A stretch of DNA of 64,000 bases from Geodermatophilus poikilotrophus (GTDB taxonomy: Bacteria > Actinomycetota > Actinomycetes > Mycobacteriales > Geodermatophilaceae), in contig NZ_FOIE01000006.1 in NCBI RefSeq assembly GCF_900111455.1, positions 124,001 through 188,000 on the forward strand, given 5' to 3'. Positions 39,322 to 49,902 of the stretch are shown one piece after another (positions within the stretch are counted from its first letter, which is position 1; every line of letters begins with the position of its first letter). The notes beneath the pieces were generated by a model that saw nothing but the letters and a program-made list of their open reading frames with translations, was not told where the DNA came from and searched no databases. Both the position numbers and the translations under genes were made by a program.

Positions 39322-40808
39322 GAGCGCACCCCGCAGGGCCGCTGCACGGGGGGATGACCCCGCCGCCGTCCGTCGGCCTGCCACCGGCCGACCTCGGCGC
39401 GCTCGACCCGCTGGTCTGGCCGCGCTCGGCCCGGCGGGTCGACGGTGAGCTGCACCTGGGCGGCCGGCCGGTCACCGAGCTGGCGCGCACCCACGGCACG
39501 CCGCTGTTCGTCCTCGACGAGGGTGACTTCCGGGGCCGCGCGGCCGACTTCGCCGCCGCCTTCGCCGACGCGGACGTGCACTACGCCTCCAAGGCGTTCC
39601 TCTGCGGTCAGGTCGCCCGCTGGATCGCCGACGACGGCCTGCACCTCGACGCCTGCTCGGGCAACGAGCTGGCCCTCGCCCTGGCCGCCGGCTTCCCGGC
39701 CGAGCGGATCGCGCTGCACGGCAACAACAAGTCCCTCGTCGAGCTGCAGCTGGCCGTCGACGCCGGCATCGGCCACGTCGTCCTCGACTCCTTCGACGAG
39801 ATCGACCGGCTGGTCCCGCTGGCCACCGCCCGGGTCGCCACCGGCGGCGCGCCGGTGCCGGTGCTGATCCGGACGACGGTCGGCATCGAGGCGCACACCC
39901 ACGAGTTCATCGCCACCGCCCACGAGGACCAGAAGTTCGGCTTCTCGCTGGCCACCGGCGACGCGCTCACCGCCGCGGTCCGGGTGATCCGCGAGCCGGC
40001 GCTGCGGCTGACCGGCCTGCACAGTCACATCGGCTCGCAGATCTTCGACACCGCCGGGTTCGAGGCGGCCGCGCACCGGGTGGTGGGCCTGCTCGGCCAG
40101 GTGCGGCAGGCCACCGGCCAGGTGCTGGCGGAGCTCAACCTCGGCGGCGGCTTCGGCATCGCCTACCTGCCCGACGACGACCCGGTCACCCCCGGCGACG
40201 TCGCCCGGCGGCTGCGCAGCGCCGTCGCCGCCGAGTGCGACGCGCTCGGGCTGCCGGTGCCCCGGCTGGCCGTCGAGCCCGGGCGCGCCATCGCCGGCCC
40301 CGGCACGGTGACGCTCTACGAGATCGGCACGATCAAGCCGGTCCGGCTCGGCAGCGGCGGGCAGGGCGCCCCGCAGGTGCGCAACTACGTGTCCGTCGAC
40401 GGCGGGATGAGCGACAACATCCGCACCGCCCTCTACGACGCCTCCTACACCTGCGTGCTGGCCAACCGGGAGTCCGACGCCCCGCCGGCGTTGTGCCGGG
40501 TGGTCGGCAAGCACTGCGAGAGCGGGGACGTCCTGGTCCGCGACCTGTGGCTGCCCGCCGACGTCCAGCCCGGCGACCTGCTCGCGGTCGCCGCGACCGG
40601 CGCCTACTGCTGGTCGATGGCGAGCAACTACAACTACCTGCTCAAGCCCCCGGTGGTCGCCGTCCGGGACGGCGCCGCCACGGAGATCGTCCGGCGTCAG
40701 ACACTGTCGGACGTGTTCGCCCTCGATGCCGTCCTCGCCGACGTGCCCGCGCCCGCGGTCGCGCCGTCCCAGCCCGCGCCCGAGCACCCCGCCGGGGTGA
40801 CCTCGTGA
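39318..40808 (+). CDS. lysA: Diaminopimelate decarboxylase
   Basis: A PLP enzyme that makes lysine from meso-diaminopimelate. The PLP lysine lies in [11 protein letters not shown] (about residue 93). Further motifs are [25 protein letters not shown] (about 234-245), [12 protein letters not shown] (about 274), and [12 protein letters not shown] and CESGDVL near the C-terminus. GTG 39318 is taken as the start: GGAG lies 6 bases upstream, it overlaps the argS TGA by 4 bp, and the resulting N-terminus (AHPAGPLHG...[14 protein letters not shown]) matches other actinobacterial LysA proteins. ATG 39354 would cut this off. The 496 aa include a short Ala/Pro-rich tail. Confidence 0.95.
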   Translation: MRAHPAGPLHGGMTPPPSVGLPPADLGALDPLVWPRSARRVDGELHLGGRPVTELARTHGTPLFVLDEGDFRGRAADFAAAFADADVHYASKAFLCGQVARWIADDGLHLDACSGNELALALAAGFPAERIALHGNNKSLVELQLAVDAGIGHVVLDSFDEIDRLVPLATARVATGGAPVPVLIRTTVGIEAHTHEFIATAHEDQKFGFSLATGDALTAAVRVIREPALRLTGLHSHIGSQIFDTAGFEAAAHRVVGLLGQVRQATGQVLAELNLGGGFGIAYLPDDDPVTPGDVARRLRSAVAAECDALGLPVPRLAVEPGRAIAGPGTVTLYEIGTIKPVRLGSGGQGAPQVRNYVSVDGGMSDNIRTALYDASYTCVLANRESDAPPALCRVVGKHCESGDVLVRDLWLPADVQPGDLLAVAATGAYCWSMASNYNYLLKPPVVAVRDGAATEIVRRQTLSDVFALDAVLADVPAPAVAPSQPAPEHPAGVTS

Positions 40809-42097
40809 CGGCGCCGCTGCGGGTCGCCCTGCTGGGCTGCGGCACCGTGGGCAGTGCGGTGCTGCGGCTGCTGGAGGAGCAGGCGCCCGACCTCGCCGCC
40901 CGCATCGGCCGTCCTGTCGAGGTCGTCGGCGTCGCGGTCCGCCGTCCCGACCGGCACCCCGACGTCCCGGCAGCCCTGCTCACCACCGACGCGCACGGGC
41001 TGGTGACGCGGGACGACGTGGACCTCGTCGTCGAGGTCATCGGCGGCATCGAGCCGGTGCGCTCGCTGCTGCTGGCCGCCTTCGGGGCGGGCAAGTCGGT
41101 GGTCAGCGCGAACAAGGCGCTGCTGGCCGACGACGGCGTCGAGCTGCACGCGGCCGCGGCCGAGGCCGGTGTCGACCTGTACTACGAGGCCTCCGTGGCC
41201 GGCGCGATCCCGCTGCTGCGCCCGCTGCGGGAGTCATTGGCCGGGGATCAGCTGCGCCGGGTGGTCGGCATCGTCAACGGCACGACGAACTACATCCTGT
41301 CCCGCATGGCCGAGACCGGGCACGGCTTCACCGAGGCGCTGGCCGAGGCCACCGACCTCGGCTACGCCGAGGCCGACCCGACCGCCGACGTCGACGGCTT
41401 CGACGCCGCCGCCAAGGCCGCCATCCTCGCCTCGCTCGCCTTCCACACCCCGGTGTCGGCCGCCGACGTGTACCGCGAGGGCATCTCCGCGGTCACCTCG
41501 ACCGACGTCGCGCGCGCCGCCGAGATCGGCTGCACGGTGAAGCTGCTGGCGATCTGCGAGCGGGTGCCGGGCGAGGGCGGGGACTCCGTCGCCGTCCGCG
41601 TGCACCCCGCGATGATCCCGACCACGCACCCGCTGGCCTCGGTCGGCGGGGCGTTCAACGCCGTGTTCGTCGAGGCCGAGGCCGCCGGGCAGCTGATGTT
41701 CTACGGCCAGGGCGCCGGCGGGGACGCGACCGCCAGCGCGGTCCTGGGCGACCTGGTCGCCGTGGCGCGCAACCGGGTCGCCGGGGTCGCCGGCCCCGGC
41801 GTCACCGCCTACGCCGGCCTGCCCGCGCGGCCGATCGCCGAGACCCCGACCCGGTACCACGTCAGCCTCGACGTGGCCGACAAGCCGGGCGTGCTCGCGA
41901 CGGTGGCGCAGGAGTTCGCCCGCCACGGGGTCAGCATCGCCACCGTGCGCCAGGACGGGCACGGGGACGCCGCGACGCTGGTCATCGTGACGCACAGCGC
42001 CCCGGACGCGGCCCTCTCGGCGACGGTGACCGCGCTCCGGGGGATGCCCGCCGTGCGCGGCGTCACCAGCATCCTGCGTGTGGAGGGACTGTCATGA
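40805..42097 (+). CDS. hom: Homoserine dehydrogenase
   Basis: It reduces aspartate semialdehyde to homoserine, the branch to threonine and methionine. The 430-aa form has the NAD(P) loop [17 protein letters not shown] (about 7-23), [10 protein letters not shown] (about 99-108), the catalytic core [12 protein letters not shown] (about 156-167) with [20 protein letters not shown], and a C-terminal ACT domain (about 350-425: [20 protein letters not shown]) that usually gives threonine inhibition. GTG 40805 overlaps the lysA TGA. Confidence 0.97.
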   Translation: MTAPLRVALLGCGTVGSAVLRLLEEQAPDLAARIGRPVEVVGVAVRRPDRHPDVPAALLTTDAHGLVTRDDVDLVVEVIGGIEPVRSLLLAAFGAGKSVVSANKALLADDGVELHAAAAEAGVDLYYEASVAGAIPLLRPLRESLAGDQLRRVVGIVNGTTNYILSRMAETGHGFTEALAEATDLGYAEADPTADVDGFDAAAKAAILASLAFHTPVSAADVYREGISAVTSTDVARAAEIGCTVKLLAICERVPGEGGDSVAVRVHPAMIPTTHPLASVGGAFNAVFVEAEAAGQLMFYGQGAGGDATASAVLGDLVAVARNRVAGVAGPGVTAYAGLPARPIAETPTRYHVSLDVADKPGVLATVAQEFARHGVSIATVRQDGHGDAATLVIVTHSAPDAALSATVTALRGMPAVRGVTSILRVEGLS

Positions 42098-43179
42098 CGA
42101 CGCAGCTGCCCGTCCGGGGCTCGGTCTCCCCGCTGTGGCCGGGACTCATCGAGGCCTACCGCTCGCGGCTGCCGGTCAGCGACAGCACCCCGGTGGTCAC
42201 CCTCCAGGAGGGGGCGACCCCGCTGGTGCCGGCGCAGGAGCTGTCCCGCCGCACCGGCTGCGACGTCTACCTCAAGGTCGAGGGCGCCAACCCGACCGGG
42301 TCGTTCAAGGACCGCGGGATGACCATGGCCATCACCAAGGCCAAGGAGGAGGGCGCCCAGGCGGTCATCTGCGCGTCCACCGGCAACACCAGCGCCAGCG
42401 CCGCCGCCTACGCGGCCCGCGCCGGGATGGTCTGCGCCGTCCTGGTCCCGCAGGGGAAGATCGCGCTGGGCAAGCTGGCGCAGGCACTGGTGCACGGCGC
42501 CAAGCTGCTGCAGGTCGACGGCAACTTCGACGACTGCCTCGCGCTGGCCAGCAAGCTGGCGATCGACTACCCGGTCAGCCTGGTCAACAGCGTCAACCAG
42601 TACCGGATCGAGGGGCAGAAGACCGCCTCGTTCGAGATCGTCGACGTGCTCGGCGACGCCCCGGACGTCCACTGCCTGCCGGTCGGCAACGCCGGCAACA
42701 TCACCGCGTACTGGCAGGGCTACCGCGAGTACGCCGCCGACGGCACCGCCACGAGGACGCCGCGCATGTGGGGCTTCCAGGCCGCCGGCGCCGCCCCGAT
42801 CGTCACCGGGCAGGTCGTCGAGCAGCCGCAGACCATCGCCACCGCCATCCGCATCGGCAACCCGGCGTCCTGGACCAAGGCGCTGGCCGCCCGGGACGAG
42901 TCCGGCGGCCGGATCGACGCCGTCACCGACCGGGCCATCCTCGCGGCCTACCGGCTGCTGGCCCGCACCGAGGCGGTCTTCGTCGAGCCGGCGTCCGCCG
43001 CGTCGGTGGCCGGTCTGCTGCAGGTCGCCGAGGCCGGCGGGCTCGAGCCGGGGCAGCGGGTCGTCTGCACCGTCACCGGCAACGGGCTCAAGGACCCGGA
43101 GTGGGCGATCTCCGGCGCGCCGGCCCCGGTGACCGTGCCGGTCGACGCCGCAGCCGCCGCCGCGCAGCTCGGCCTGTGA
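42094..43179 (+). CDS. thrC: Threonine synthase
   Basis: A PLP enzyme that converts phosphohomoserine to threonine. The PLP lysine is in [15 protein letters not shown] (about residue 70). [20 protein letters not shown] (about 92-111) binds the phosphate, and [17 protein letters not shown] (about 196-212) binds the cofactor. The 361-aa length is that of the short actinobacterial class. ATG 42094 overlaps the hom TGA. thrB follows, separated by an intergenic repeat. Confidence 0.97.
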   Translation: MTTQLPVRGSVSPLWPGLIEAYRSRLPVSDSTPVVTLQEGATPLVPAQELSRRTGCDVYLKVEGANPTGSFKDRGMTMAITKAKEEGAQAVICASTGNTSASAAAYAARAGMVCAVLVPQGKIALGKLAQALVHGAKLLQVDGNFDDCLALASKLAIDYPVSLVNSVNQYRIEGQKTASFEIVDVLGDAPDVHCLPVGNAGNITAYWQGYREYAADGTATRTPRMWGFQAAGAAPIVTGQVVEQPQTIATAIRIGNPASWTKALAARDESGGRIDAVTDRAILAAYRLLARTEAVFVEPASAASVAGLLQVAEAGGLEPGQRVVCTVTGNGLKDPEWAISGAPAPVTVPVDAAAAAAQLGL

Positions 43180-43218
43180 GCGATCCGGGGCGACCACGTC
43201 CTGCCCGCCACCCGGAGG

Positions 43219-43259
43219 GGGACCCCCTGCCCCCCACCGCGCGAGCCTGCAGCGGGCCG
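43219..43259 (+). repeat. Family A hairpin between thrC and thrB
   Basis: GGGACCCCCTGCCCCCCACC, short loop GCGCGAGCCTGC, AGCGGGCC. The copy is shortened. If thrB starts at GTG 43176 it is translated in frame as DPLPPTARACSGP. Confidence 0.75.
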
Positions 43260-43283
43260 ACCCCGGACGCGGCCGAGACCCCC

Positions 43284-44195
43284 GTGGTGCGCGTCCGCGT
43301 GCCCGCGACCAGCGCCAACCTCGGCCCGGCGTTCGACAGCGCCGGGCTGGCGCTGACCTGCCACGATGTCGTCGAGTTCGCCGTCCGGCGCAGCGGCCTC
43401 GAGGTCGCGCTGACCGGCGAGGGGGCGCGCACGCTGCCCACCGACGAGTCGCACCTCGTCGTCCGGGCGTTCCGCGCCGGGTGCGACGCGCTCGGCTGGA
43501 CGCCGCCGGGGCTGGCCGTCGTCGCGCGGAACGGCATCCCGCAGGGGCGGGGGATGGGCTCGTCGGCCGCCGCGGTGGTCGCCGGTCTGGTCGGCGCGTG
43601 GGCGCTGTGCCCCGAGGTCCGGGGCGTCGACCGGGACGCCGTGCTGCGGCTCGCCACCGAGCTGGAGGGGCACCCGGACAACGTCGCCCCGTGCCTGCTC
43701 GGCGGCGCGACGCTGTCGTGGGTGACCGCTGGCGGCGCCCGCGCCGAGCAGCTCGAGGTCTCGCCCGACCTGGTGCCGGTGGTGCTCGTCCCCGACGGGA
43801 CGCTGTCCACCCACGTCGCCCGCGGCCTGCTGCCCGACGCCGTCCCGCACGCCGACGCCTCGTTCAACGCCGGGCGGGCCGCGCTGCTGGTGCACGCGCT
43901 GACCGCCGCGCCCGGCCTGCTCTTCGACGCGACCGAGGACCGGCTGCACCAGCGGCAGCGCGCGGCGGCCATGCCCGACTCCGCGCAGCTGCTCGACCGG
44001 CTGCGCGCGGCCGGTCACGCCGCCGTCGTCTCCGGTGCGGGACCGAGCCTGCTCGTCCTCACCCGCCGCTCCGCCGGCGAGGACGTCCTGCGCGAGGTGG
44101 GAGACCTCACCCCTCGGGGTTGGTCCGTGCGGGTCCTGGACGTCGATCCCGGCGGTGCAGACCTGCAGGTCGGGACCCCTGGGGTATCGTCTTGA
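43284..44195 (+). CDS. thrB: Homoserine kinase
   Basis: A GHMP kinase that phosphorylates homoserine. It has VRVRVPATSANLGPAFDSAG (residues 2-21), the ATP loop NGIPQGRGMGSSAAAVVAGL (about 83-102), GHPDNVAPCLLGG and the C-terminal AAVVSGAGPSLLVL. From GTG 43284 it is 303 aa, the usual length. GTG 43176 overlaps the thrC TGA by 4 bp, like the other junctions in this operon, and would add 36 residues encoded partly by the repeat at 43219-43259. Neither start has a clear ribosome binding site, so the N-terminus is open. Confidence 0.93.
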   Translation: MVRVRVPATSANLGPAFDSAGLALTCHDVVEFAVRRSGLEVALTGEGARTLPTDESHLVVRAFRAGCDALGWTPPGLAVVARNGIPQGRGMGSSAAAVVAGLVGAWALCPEVRGVDRDAVLRLATELEGHPDNVAPCLLGGATLSWVTAGGARAEQLEVSPDLVPVVLVPDGTLSTHVARGLLPDAVPHADASFNAGRAALLVHALTAAPGLLFDATEDRLHQRQRAAAMPDSAQLLDRLRAAGHAAVVSGAGPSLLVLTRRSAGEDVLREVGDLTPRGWSVRVLDVDPGGADLQVGTPGVSS

Positions 44196-44225
44196 TAACG
44201 AGGAACACGCCGGTTCCGATCGGTG

Positions 44226-44254
44226 TTGTCTCGTCCGTGGGCCAGCACTAGGCT
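44226..44254 (+). promoter_or_regulatory. Sigma-A-type promoter of rho
   Basis: TTGTCT (44226-44231), 17-base spacer, TAGGCT (44249-44254). Initiation near 44261 leaves a ~180-nt leader before the rho GTG; the rest of the leader has no open frame of note. Confidence 0.65.
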
Positions 44255-44443
44255 CACGGCGTAGCCGCCCAGTCGGGCGAGCCTCGCGCGGGGCGTTGCA
44301 GACGATCTGATGTCCGTCGCCGCAGAACCGCTCCGCACCCAGTAGATCCCGTTTCTCTTGCTGTCCGCTCCACGTTCGGGCGGGAGGGACCGGATCACCC
44401 CCTGCGCTGGTAGGCGCAGGTCTCCGCAGGGAAGGACCTGTAC

Positions 44444-46618
44444 GTGAGCGAGACCACCGACCTCGTCACCGCGCCGCAGGGCGCAGGCAACGACGAGGCA
44501 CCTGCCGCTTCTGGGACGACGGGCCGCACCCGTCGCCGCGGCAGCGGGCTCTCCGGCATGCTGCTGCCCGAGTTGCAGCGACTGGCCGCCGAGCTCGGCA
44601 TCTCCGGCACCGGCCGGATGCGCAAGGGCGACCTGGTCGCCGCCATCTCCGCCCGCCAGGTGGGCGGGGAGAGCACTGGTGGCGCCTCCACCAACGGCGC
44701 CTCCGCCGACATCCCGGCCGCCCGTGGCGCCGACACCGCCCGCGGGGTGGCCGCCACGGCCACACCGGTCGAGGCCCCGATCAGCGGTGGCGCCAACGGC
44801 GGCCCGCTGACCTCCTCGTCCGACGCGGGCACCGAGGCCGCACCGCGCCGCCGTCGTGCGGCCAGCCGGCCGGCCGGCGCCCCGGCGATCGAGGGCACCG
44901 CTCCGGCGGCCGAGGGCTCCGCTCCGGTGGCCGAGGGCTCCGCTCCGGCGGTCGAGGCCGCGCCGAGCGCGCCCGAGCCGCGCGCCGAGACCCCTGCCTC
45001 CGCCGCCGGTACGGCTCCCGAGCAGGCCGACGACGAGCGCACCGAGGGAGACCGTCCGCAGCGCAACCGCGACCGTGGGCGCAGCCGCGGCGAGCGCGAC
45101 GGCGGCAACCGGGGCGACGCCCGCGAGCGCGAGGGCAACCGGGACGGCGGCGACCGCGCCGAGCGCGGCAACCGCAGCGACCGCGACGCCAACCGCAGCG
45201 ACCGCGACGCCAACCGCAACGAGCGCGACGGCAGCCGGAGCGAGCGGGACGGCAACCGCGGTCCCGACCGGGGCGAGCGCGGCGGCCGGCCGGACAACCG
45301 GAACGACAACCGCAACGACCGCACCGAGCGCGGGAACGACAACCGCAACGGCAACGACGAGGACGACGACGACTTCGAGGGCGGTCGCGGCCGCCGGGGT
45401 CGCCGCTACCGGGACCGCAACCGCCGGGGCACCAACAGCCGCGAGCGGTTCGACCAGAACGAGCCGACCGTCAGCGAGGACGACGTCCTGCTGCCGGTCG
45501 CCGGCATCCTCGACGTGCTCGACAACTACGCGTTCGTCCGCACCTCGGGCTACCTGACCGGCCCAAACGACGTCTACGTCTCGCTGTCGCAGGTGCGCCG
45601 CTACGGCCTGCGCCGCGGTGACGCGATCACCGGCGCCGTCCGCCAGCCCCGCGAGGGCGAGCGCAAGGACAAGTACAACGCGCTGGTCCGGCTGGACACC
45701 GTCAACGGCCTGGAGCCCGAGCAGGCCCGGCAGCGCCCGGAGTTCACCAAGCTGACCCCGCTCTACCCGCAGGAGCGCCTGCGGCTGGAGACCGAGTCGC
45801 ACCAGCTGACGACCCGGGTCATCGACCTGGTCATGCCGATCGGCAAGGGGCAGCGGGCGCTCATCGTGTCGCCTCCCAAGGCCGGCAAGACGATGGTGCT
45901 GCAGTCGATCGCCAACGCGATCACGACGAACAACCCCGAGTGCCACCTCATGGTCGTCCTCGTCGACGAGCGGCCCGAGGAGGTCACCGACATGCAGCGC
46001 TCGGTGAAGGGCGAGGTCATCGCCTCGACCTTCGACCGGCCGCCGTCGGACCACACCACGGTCGCCGAGCTGTCCATCGAGCGGGCCAAGCGCCTGGTCG
46101 AGATGGGCCACGACGTCGTCGTCCTGCTGGACTCGATCACCCGCCTGGGCCGCGCCTACAACCTGGCGGCCCCCGCCAGCGGGCGCATCCTCTCCGGTGG
46201 TGTCGACTCCACGGCGCTCTACCCGCCCAAGCGCTTCCTCGGCGCCGCCCGCAACATCGAGAACGGCGGCTCGCTGACCATCATCGCCTCGGCGCTGGTG
46301 GAGACCGGCTCCACGATGGACACGGTCATCTTCGAGGAGTTCAAGGGCACCGGTAACGCGGAGATCAAGCTGGACCGTCGCCTGGCGGACAAGCGGGTCT
46401 TCCCGGCCGTCGACGTCAACGCGTCGGGCACGCGCAAGGAGGAGATCCTCATGTCGCCCGACGAGCTGGCCATCGTCATCAAGCTGCGCCGGGTGCTCGC
46501 CGCGCTCGAGCCGCAGCAGGCGCTGGAGCTGCTGCTCGACAAGCTGCGCAAGACGCGCAACAACATCGAGTTCCTCATGCAGATCCAGAAGACGACACTC
46601 GGCCCCGGCAACGACTGA
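44444..46618 (+). CDS. rho: Transcription termination factor Rho with long basic insertion
   Basis: A hexameric RNA helicase that ends transcription. The 724-aa chain starts with a Rho_N-like segment ([20 protein letters not shown], about 35-54). A ~270-residue low-complexity region follows: Ala/Pro/Glu repeats (EGSAP units), then Arg/Asp/Asn-rich repeats (NRSDRDA units). The RNA-binding cold-shock domain is around [20 protein letters not shown]. The ATPase has Walker [17 protein letters not shown] (about 476-491), [14 protein letters not shown], and the bicyclomycin region [20 protein letters not shown]. Such insertions are usual in actinobacterial Rho. GTG 44444 follows GGAAGGA by about 8 bases. 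Confidence 0.96.
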   Translation: MSETTDLVTAPQGAGNDEAPAASGTTGRTRRRGSGLSGMLLPELQRLAAELGISGTGRMRKGDLVAAISARQVGGESTGGASTNGASADIPAARGADTARGVAATATPVEAPISGGANGGPLTSSSDAGTEAAPRRRRAASRPAGAPAIEGTAPAAEGSAPVAEGSAPAVEAAPSAPEPRAETPASAAGTAPEQADDERTEGDRPQRNRDRGRSRGERDGGNRGDAREREGNRDGGDRAERGNRSDRDANRSDRDANRNERDGSRSERDGNRGPDRGERGGRPDNRNDNRNDRTERGNDNRNGNDEDDDDFEGGRGRRGRRYRDRNRRGTNSRERFDQNEPTVSEDDVLLPVAGILDVLDNYAFVRTSGYLTGPNDVYVSLSQVRRYGLRRGDAITGAVRQPREGERKDKYNALVRLDTVNGLEPEQARQRPEFTKLTPLYPQERLRLETESHQLTTRVIDLVMPIGKGQRALIVSPPKAGKTMVLQSIANAITTNNPECHLMVVLVDERPEEVTDMQRSVKGEVIASTFDRPPSDHTTVAELSIERAKRLVEMGHDVVVLLDSITRLGRAYNLAAPASGRILSGGVDSTALYPPKRFLGAARNIENGGSLTIIASALVETGSTMDTVIFEEFKGTGNAEIKLDRRLADKRVFPAVDVNASGTRKEEILMSPDELAIVIKLRRVLAALEPQQALELLLDKLRKTRNNIEFLMQIQKTTLGPGND
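45170..45211 (+). repeat. Perfect 21-nt tandem repeat inside rho
   Basis: Two identical 21-base units (45170-45190, 45191-45211), each encoding Asn-Arg-Ser-Asp-Arg-Asp-Ala, sit in the Arg/Asp-rich insertion. Three imperfect 24-base units encoding AEGSAPV/A-like blocks lie upstream around 44888-44960. Being in frame, such units can grow or shrink without breaking the gene. Confidence 0.85.
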
Positions 46619-46674
46619 GGACCCCGCTGCCCCCGCCGCGCGCACGCTCGCGGCGGGGCCCTGCAGCGGGGCCG
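46619..46674 (+). repeat. Family A intergenic hairpin after rho
   Basis: It starts directly after the TGA with GGACCCCGCTGCCCCCGCC, loop GCGCGCACGCTCGC, and ends GGCGGGGCCCTGCAGCGGGG. Position and orientation are as at 7355 and 28634. Confidence 0.8.
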
Positions 46675-46732
46675 GTTCCAGCACGTCGCCAGGCGTCAGG
46701 GACACTGGGCGACCGAGCCCCGCTGCGCGGCC

Positions 46733-46758
46733 GGAATGACCAGCCGGCCGCCGGCGTT
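46733..46758 (+). promoter_or_regulatory. SigR-type promoter of rpmE
   Basis: GGAAT (46733-46737), exactly 18 bases, GTT (46756-46758): a perfect match to the actinobacterial SigR consensus. The rpmE start is 38 bases further on. rpmE is a known SigR target in Streptomyces coelicolor. Confidence 0.85.
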
Positions 46759-46796
46759 CGACCACCTGAACGGCACAGACCACCGGAAGAGGCGAC

Positions 46797-47021
46797 ATGA
46801 AGCCCGGCATCCACCCCGACTACCACACCACCACGGTGACCTGTGGTTGCGGGAACACCTTCACCACCCGCAGCACGGCGCCCGGCGGCACGCTGACCGT
46901 CGAGACCTGCTCCGCCTGCCACCCCTTCTACACGGGCAAGCAGCGGATCCTGGACACCGGCGGCCGCGTGGCCCGCTTCGAGAAGCGGTTCGGCAAGCGC
47001 AACGCCAACGCCGGCCAGTAG
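46797..47021 (+). CDS. rpmE: 50S ribosomal protein bL31
   Basis: A surface protein of the large subunit. The 74-aa chain starts [20 protein letters not shown] and has the zinc-binding set of the C+ type: Cys16, Cys18 and the [10 protein letters not shown] pair (Cys37 and Cys40). [19 protein letters not shown] follows. GGAAGAGG precedes ATG 46797. The SigR promoter upstream points to thiol-stress induction, consistent with redox-sensitive zinc cysteines. A perfect 18-bp terminator follows. Confidence 0.97.
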   Translation: MKPGIHPDYHTTTVTCGCGNTFTTRSTAPGGTLTVETCSACHPFYTGKQRILDTGGRVARFEKRFGKRNANAGQ

Positions 47022-47027
47022 TCCCCC

Positions 47028-47068
47028 CGACGGCGCCCGCCCCACCTCGTGTGGGGCGGGCGCCGTCG
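47028..47068 (+). terminator. Terminator of rpmE
   Basis: Perfect 18-bp stem CGACGGCGCCCGCCCCAC (47028-47045) with GTGGGGCGGGCGCCGTCG (47051-47068), loop CTCGT, ending 41 bases before prfA. It separates stress-controlled rpmE from prfA. Confidence 0.9.
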
Positions 47069-47108
47069 TCGTGTCCAGCCCCGGGTACCACCCCTGAGAG
47101 GACCACCC

Positions 47109-48200
47109 ATGAGCAGCAGCACCGACGCCGGGTCGGGTGGGGCGAGCGATCGCCTGAGCGGGCTGCTGGCCGAGCACGCCGCGCTGGAGACCGAGCTGGC
47201 CGACCCCGCCGTGCACGCCGACGCCTCCCGGGCCCGCCGGCTGGGCCGCCGCTACGCGCAGCTGGCCCCGCTGGTCGAGACCAAGCGCGCGCTGGACGCC
47301 GTCCGCGACGACCTCGCCGCCGCCCGCGAGCTCGCCGACGAGGACGCCTCCTTCGCCGCCGAGGCAGCCGCCCTCGAGCAGCGGGTGCCCGAGCTGGAGG
47401 AGCGGCTGCGCTCCTTGCTGATCCCCGAGGACCCCGACGACGACAAGGACGTCATCCTCGAGATCAAGGCGGGGGAGGGGGGCGCGGAGTCGGCGCTGTT
47501 CGCCGGCGACCTGCTGCGCATGTACCTGCGTTACGCCGAGCGGCGCGGCTGGGCCACCGAGGTGCTCGACGCCGTCCCCGCCGACCTGGGCGGCTACAAG
47601 GACGTCGCCATCGCGGTGAAGTCCCGCGGCGACGAGGGCATCTGGTCGCGGCTGAAGTTCGAGGGCGGCGTGCACCGGGTCCAGCGGGTGCCGGTCACCG
47701 AGTCGCAGGGCCGCATCCACACCTCGGCCGTCGGCGTGCTGGTGCTCCCCGAGGCCGAGGAGGTCGACGTGACCGTGGACCCGAACGACCTGCGCATCGA
47801 CGTCTTCCGCTCCTCGGGCCCCGGTGGGCAGAGCGTGAACACCACCGACTCCGCCGTCCGGATCACGCACCTGCCGACCGGCATCGTGGTCAGCTCGCAG
47901 AACGAGAAGAGCCAGCTGCAGAACCGCGAGTCGGCGCTGCGCGTGCTGCGCTCCCGGCTGCTGGCCGCCGCTCGCGAGGAGGCCGCCGCGGCCGCCAGCG
48001 ACCAGCGCCGCAGCCAGGTCCGCACCGTCGACCGCAGCGAGCGGGTGCGCACCTACAACTTCCCGGAGAGCCGGATCTCCGACCACCGGGTCGGCTTCAA
48101 GGCGCACAACCTCGACCAGGTGCTCGACGGGGAGCTCGACCCCGTCATCGACGCGCTCACCCGCGCGCACACCGCCGAGCTGCTGTCGGCCGGGTCCTGA
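47109..48200 (+). CDS. prfA: Peptide chain release factor 1
   Basis: It recognises UAA/UAG stops and triggers peptide release. The 363-aa chain has the coiled domain 1, the codon-recognition tripeptide P-V-T in [17 protein letters not shown] (about 196-198) and the catalytic GGQ in [19 protein letters not shown] (about 240). This glutamine is the substrate of PrmC, encoded next. ATG 47109 follows GAGAGGA by 7 bases. Confidence 0.97.
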   Translation: MSSSTDAGSGGASDRLSGLLAEHAALETELADPAVHADASRARRLGRRYAQLAPLVETKRALDAVRDDLAAARELADEDASFAAEAAALEQRVPELEERLRSLLIPEDPDDDKDVILEIKAGEGGAESALFAGDLLRMYLRYAERRGWATEVLDAVPADLGGYKDVAIAVKSRGDEGIWSRLKFEGGVHRVQRVPVTESQGRIHTSAVGVLVLPEAEEVDVTVDPNDLRIDVFRSSGPGGQSVNTTDSAVRITHLPTGIVVSSQNEKSQLQNRESALRVLRSRLLAAAREEAAAAASDQRRSQVRTVDRSERVRTYNFPESRISDHRVGFKAHNLDQVLDGELDPVIDALTRAHTAELLSAGS

Positions 48201-49063
48201 ACCTGAACGCCCGCGCCCTGCTGGCCGACGCGTCCCGGCGGCTCGCCGACGCCGGTGTCGAGTCACCACGGGTGGACGCCGAACTGCTGCTCGCCCACGT
48301 GCTCGGCGTCTCCCGCGCCGGCCTGCTCACCCTCGGCGAGGTGCCGGACGACGCGGTCGCCCGCTTCGAGGACCTCACCGGACAGCGCGCCGACCGGGTG
48401 CCGCTGCAGCACCTCACCGGCCGGGCGCCGTTCCGCCACCTGGAGCTCGCCGTCGGCCCCGGCGTCTTCGTGCCGCGACCGGAGACCGAGCAGCTCGTCG
48501 AGTGGGCGCTCGCCCGGCTGGCCGGTCGGGCCGAGCCGGTCGTCGTCGACCTGGGCAGCGGCTCGGGCGCCATCGCGCTGTCCATCGCGCACGAGCACCC
48601 CGGCGCGCGGGTGACCGCCGTCGAGCGCGACCCCGGCGCGATCGGGTGGACCCGGCACAACGCCGCCACCCGTGCCGCGGCGGGGGACACCCCCGTCGAC
48701 GTGCTGTCCGGGGACATGACCCACCCGGGCCTGCTGCGGGAGCTCGACGGCACGGTCGACCTCGTCGTCTCCAACCCGCCGTACGTGCCGGTCGGTGCGA
48801 CGGTGCCGCGCGAGGTCGCCGACCACGACCCGCCGCTGGCGCTGTGGGGCGGGCCGGACGGTCTCGACGTCGTCCGCGGTCTGCTGCGGACCGCCGCCCG
48901 GCTGCTGCGGCCCGGTGGCGGGCTGGGCATCGAGCACGCCGACCAGCAGGGCAGTGCGCTGCCCGCGCTGGTGCGGGCCTCCGGCAGCTGGACCGACGTC
49001 GAGGACCACCCCGACCTGGCCGGCCGTCCGCGGTACACCACCGCGCACCGGAGCGGGGGATGA
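48197..49063 (+). CDS. prmC: Peptide chain release factor N5-glutamine methyltransferase
   Basis: It methylates the GGQ glutamine of release factors. The 288-aa chain has the N-terminal helical domain [20 protein letters not shown] and [11 protein letters not shown]. The SAM loop is [16 protein letters not shown] (about 115-130) and the catalytic motif is [10 protein letters not shown] (about 191-200). There is no ATG, GTG or TTG near the expected N-terminus. The CTG at 48197 overlaps the prfA TGA by 4 bp (CTGA) and a second CTG is at 48203, so a CTG start with translational coupling is the best reading. Confidence 0.92.
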   Translation: MNLNARALLADASRRLADAGVESPRVDAELLLAHVLGVSRAGLLTLGEVPDDAVARFEDLTGQRADRVPLQHLTGRAPFRHLELAVGPGVFVPRPETEQLVEWALARLAGRAEPVVVDLGSGSGAIALSIAHEHPGARVTAVERDPGAIGWTRHNAATRAAAGDTPVDVLSGDMTHPGLLRELDGTVDLVVSNPPYVPVGATVPREVADHDPPLALWGGPDGLDVVRGLLRTAARLLRPGGGLGIEHADQQGSALPALVRASGSWTDVEDHPDLAGRPRYTTAHRSGG

Positions 49064-49734
49064 CAGACTCGCCCTCCGTGGCTCCGTCTTCGACCCCGGC
49101 GACCTACGACTGCTCCGATCCCGACGCCCGCGCCGCCGGGCTGGACGCCGCGGCGGCGGCGATCGGCAACGGCGAGCTGGTGCTGATGCCCACCGACACC
49201 GTGTACGGCGTCGCTGCTGACGCCTTCGCCCCACCGGCGGTCGCCGCGCTGCTGGCGGCCAAGAACCGCGGCCGCACGATGCCGGTCCCGGTCCTCATCG
49301 GTGAGGCGTCGACGCTGGTCGGGCTGGTCACCGTGGTCCCGCCGGTCGCTACGGAGCTGGCCGAGGCGTTCTGGCCCGGAGGGCTGACCCTGGTCCTCGA
49401 GCACGCGTCGTCCCTGGCCTGGGACCTGGGGGACGCCGAGGGCACCGTCGCCGTCCGGCTGCCCGACGACGAGGTCGCCCGCGACCTGCTGCGGCGCACC
49501 GGCCCGCTCGCGGTCTCCAGCGCCAACCGGTCCGGCCGCCCGGCCGCCACCACCGCAGGCGAGGCCGTCGCCCAGCTGGGGGCGCACGCGGCCGTCGTCC
49601 TGGACGGCGGACCGCGCGCCGGGTCCGCCGCGAGCACGATCGTCGACTGCACCGTGCCGGCCCCGCGGGTGCTGCGGGTCGGTGCCATCCCGGTCGACCG
49701 GCTGCGCGAGGTCGTCCCCGGGATCGTCGACTAG
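49060..49734 (+). CDS. L-threonylcarbamoyladenylate synthase (TsaC/Sua5/YrdC)
   Basis: It makes threonylcarbamoyl-AMP for the t6A37 modification of ANN-decoding tRNAs. The 224-aa YrdC domain shows [19 protein letters not shown] (about 43-61), [14 protein letters not shown] (about 72), [13 protein letters not shown] (about 104) and the [14 protein letters not shown] motif (about 150-163). It lacks the extra Sua5 C-terminal domain. ATG 49060 overlaps the prmC TGA by 4 bp. Confidence 0.94.
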   Translation: MTDSPSVAPSSTPATYDCSDPDARAAGLDAAAAAIGNGELVLMPTDTVYGVAADAFAPPAVAALLAAKNRGRTMPVPVLIGEASTLVGLVTVVPPVATELAEAFWPGGLTLVLEHASSLAWDLGDAEGTVAVRLPDDEVARDLLRRTGPLAVSSANRSGRPAATTAGEAVAQLGAHAAVVLDGGPRAGSAASTIVDCTVPAPRVLRVGAIPVDRLREVVPGIVD

Positions 49735-49902
49735 AGCGACCGCCGCTCAACAGCTGACGGTGGGCGACGCGCCGGAGCGATACCGTGAGACTCCAGTCCG
49801 TCGTCGATCCCCGGGAGATCCGCCGCGATGAGCACCCGCTCCTGGGGCACCGCCTCCGGTCGGACGCGCCCGCCCGTGACCGTCCCCGGCGCCGCCTGAT
49901 CC

